From positions 1 to 64,000 of the forward strand of contig QHSU01000060.1 of NCBI GenBank assembly GCA_003220535.1: a stretch of DNA of 64,000 nt. The letters are read 5' to 3'. The notes beneath the pieces are model-generated. The model searched no databases. It had not been told where the DNA came from and saw only the letters and a program-made list of their open reading frames with translations. This document shows positions 63,670 to 64,000 of the stretch, piece after piece. Position numbers and translations under genes: made by a program. Every line of letters starts with the position of its first letter. The first letter of the stretch is position 1. The stretch is from Candidatus Rokuibacteriota bacterium (lineage in GTDB: Bacteria > Methylomirabilota > Methylomirabilia > Rokubacteriales > CSP1-6).

Positions 63670-64000
63670 ATGGTCTTCGCGACGCTGAAGTACGAACTCA
63701 CCGACGGGATCGCCACCGTGAGGATCGACCGCCCCGAGAAAAACAACGCGATCTCGATGGAGATGCGCGCCGACTTTCGCGCCCTGGCCGACGAGCTCTA
63801 CGGCAACGAGGCGGTCCGGGTGGCGGTGTTCACGGGGCGGGGCAAGACCTTTTGCGTAGGCGCCGACGTCTCGACCTTCGAGACCGACTGGAACACGCCC
63901 GTGTTCCGTGCCAACACGCGGCTCCTGACGAGCTTCTTCAACGATCTCGAGGCGCTCGAGAAGCCGCTCATCGCCGCGATCAACGGCACGTGCGTCGGCG
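63670..64000 (+). CDS. Enoyl-CoA hydratase/isomerase family protein, 5' part
   Basis: About 110 residues are visible before the window ends. The ATG at 63670 has GGAGGGACGCGC upstream. The crotonase fold is clear: GIATVRIDRPEKNNAISMEM at the start, VFTGRGKTFCVGADVSTFE (the first oxyanion-hole loop) and KPLIAAINGTCVG leading to the second. It adds water to or rearranges an acyl-CoA. The specific substrate cannot be told from this part. Confidence 0.92.
   Translation, partial: MVFATLKYELTDGIATVRIDRPEKNNAISMEMRADFRALADELYGNEAVRVAVFTGRGKTFCVGADVSTFETDWNTPVFRANTRLLTSFFNDLEALEKPLIAAINGTCVG

Overview
This 64 kb window comes from a GC-rich, Gram-negative-type bacterial chromosome. It carries lipid-asymmetry (Mla) genes, a PagL-like lipid A deacylase, hopanoid synthesis genes, periplasmic Sox sulfur oxidation and a TCA cluster. 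Orphan ABC_sub_bind-type substrate-binding proteins recur (three intact, two broken). Together with hopanoids and Sox this fits Candidatus Rokubacteria / Methylomirabilota, but that placement is inference; there is no rRNA or other strong phylogenetic marker here.

Layout. 0-4.6 kb (minus): squalene-hopene cyclase followed by mlaE, mlaF, mlaD and a damaged mlaC. 4.7-13.0 kb (plus): a tightly overlapping hopanoid operon (CruF-like protein, hpnH, a small unknown protein, hpnG, hpnA, hpnD, two zinc alcohol dehydrogenases, a PagL-like protein), then ispH. 13.0-17.4 kb: accessory or decayed DNA with small lipoproteins, a duplicated small protein, and fragments of a nucleotidyltransferase, a substrate-binding protein and an SDR. 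17.6-21 kb: threonine synthase and an EF-G-like GTPase. 21-38.3 kb: sulfur oxidation island (metallo-beta-lactamase/rhodanese fusion, YeeE/YedE transporter, flavocytochrome c sulfide dehydrogenase, TauE exporter, a Soe-like molybdoenzyme with fused FeS/NrfD subunits, two SoxX-SoxA fusions around soxYZ, soxB, a DsrE-like lipoprotein and a thioredoxin-like gene). 38.3-45.7 kb: second decayed region with remnants of an exopolysaccharide/PEP-CTERM-type regulatory locus, a deacetylase, a methyltransferase and a recombinase fragment. 45.7-52.8 kb: LysR regulator, isocitrate lyase/PEP mutase-family enzyme, two substrate-binding proteins, an M20 peptidase and a broken creatininase. 52.9-64 kb: TCA cluster (icd, mdh, class I fumarase, sdhCAB, sucCD), ndk and the start of an enoyl-CoA hydratase.

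How it works together. Sulfide would be oxidised by the flavocytochrome, thiosulfate by the Sox proteins, persulfide by the MBL/rhodanese protein, and sulfite by the Soe-like complex or exported by TauE. Electrons would go to c-type cytochromes and the quinone pool, which the TCA cluster and succinate dehydrogenase also feed. IspH supplies isoprenoid precursor for the hopanoids made by HpnD, Shc, HpnH and HpnG.

The most notable observation is the thioredoxin-like gene at the end of the sox operon. It has an in-frame TGA exactly where the first cysteine of the CxxC redox motif should be, followed at bacterial-SECIS spacing by a perfect stem with an AGUUG loop. It is therefore a candidate selenoprotein. 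Other leads are a 39-bp near-perfect inverted repeat between the two fumarase subunit genes, a 64-bp repeated hairpin-plus-promoter module upstream of two orphan binding-protein loci, twin SoxXA fusions, and two dehydrogenases in the hopanoid operon.
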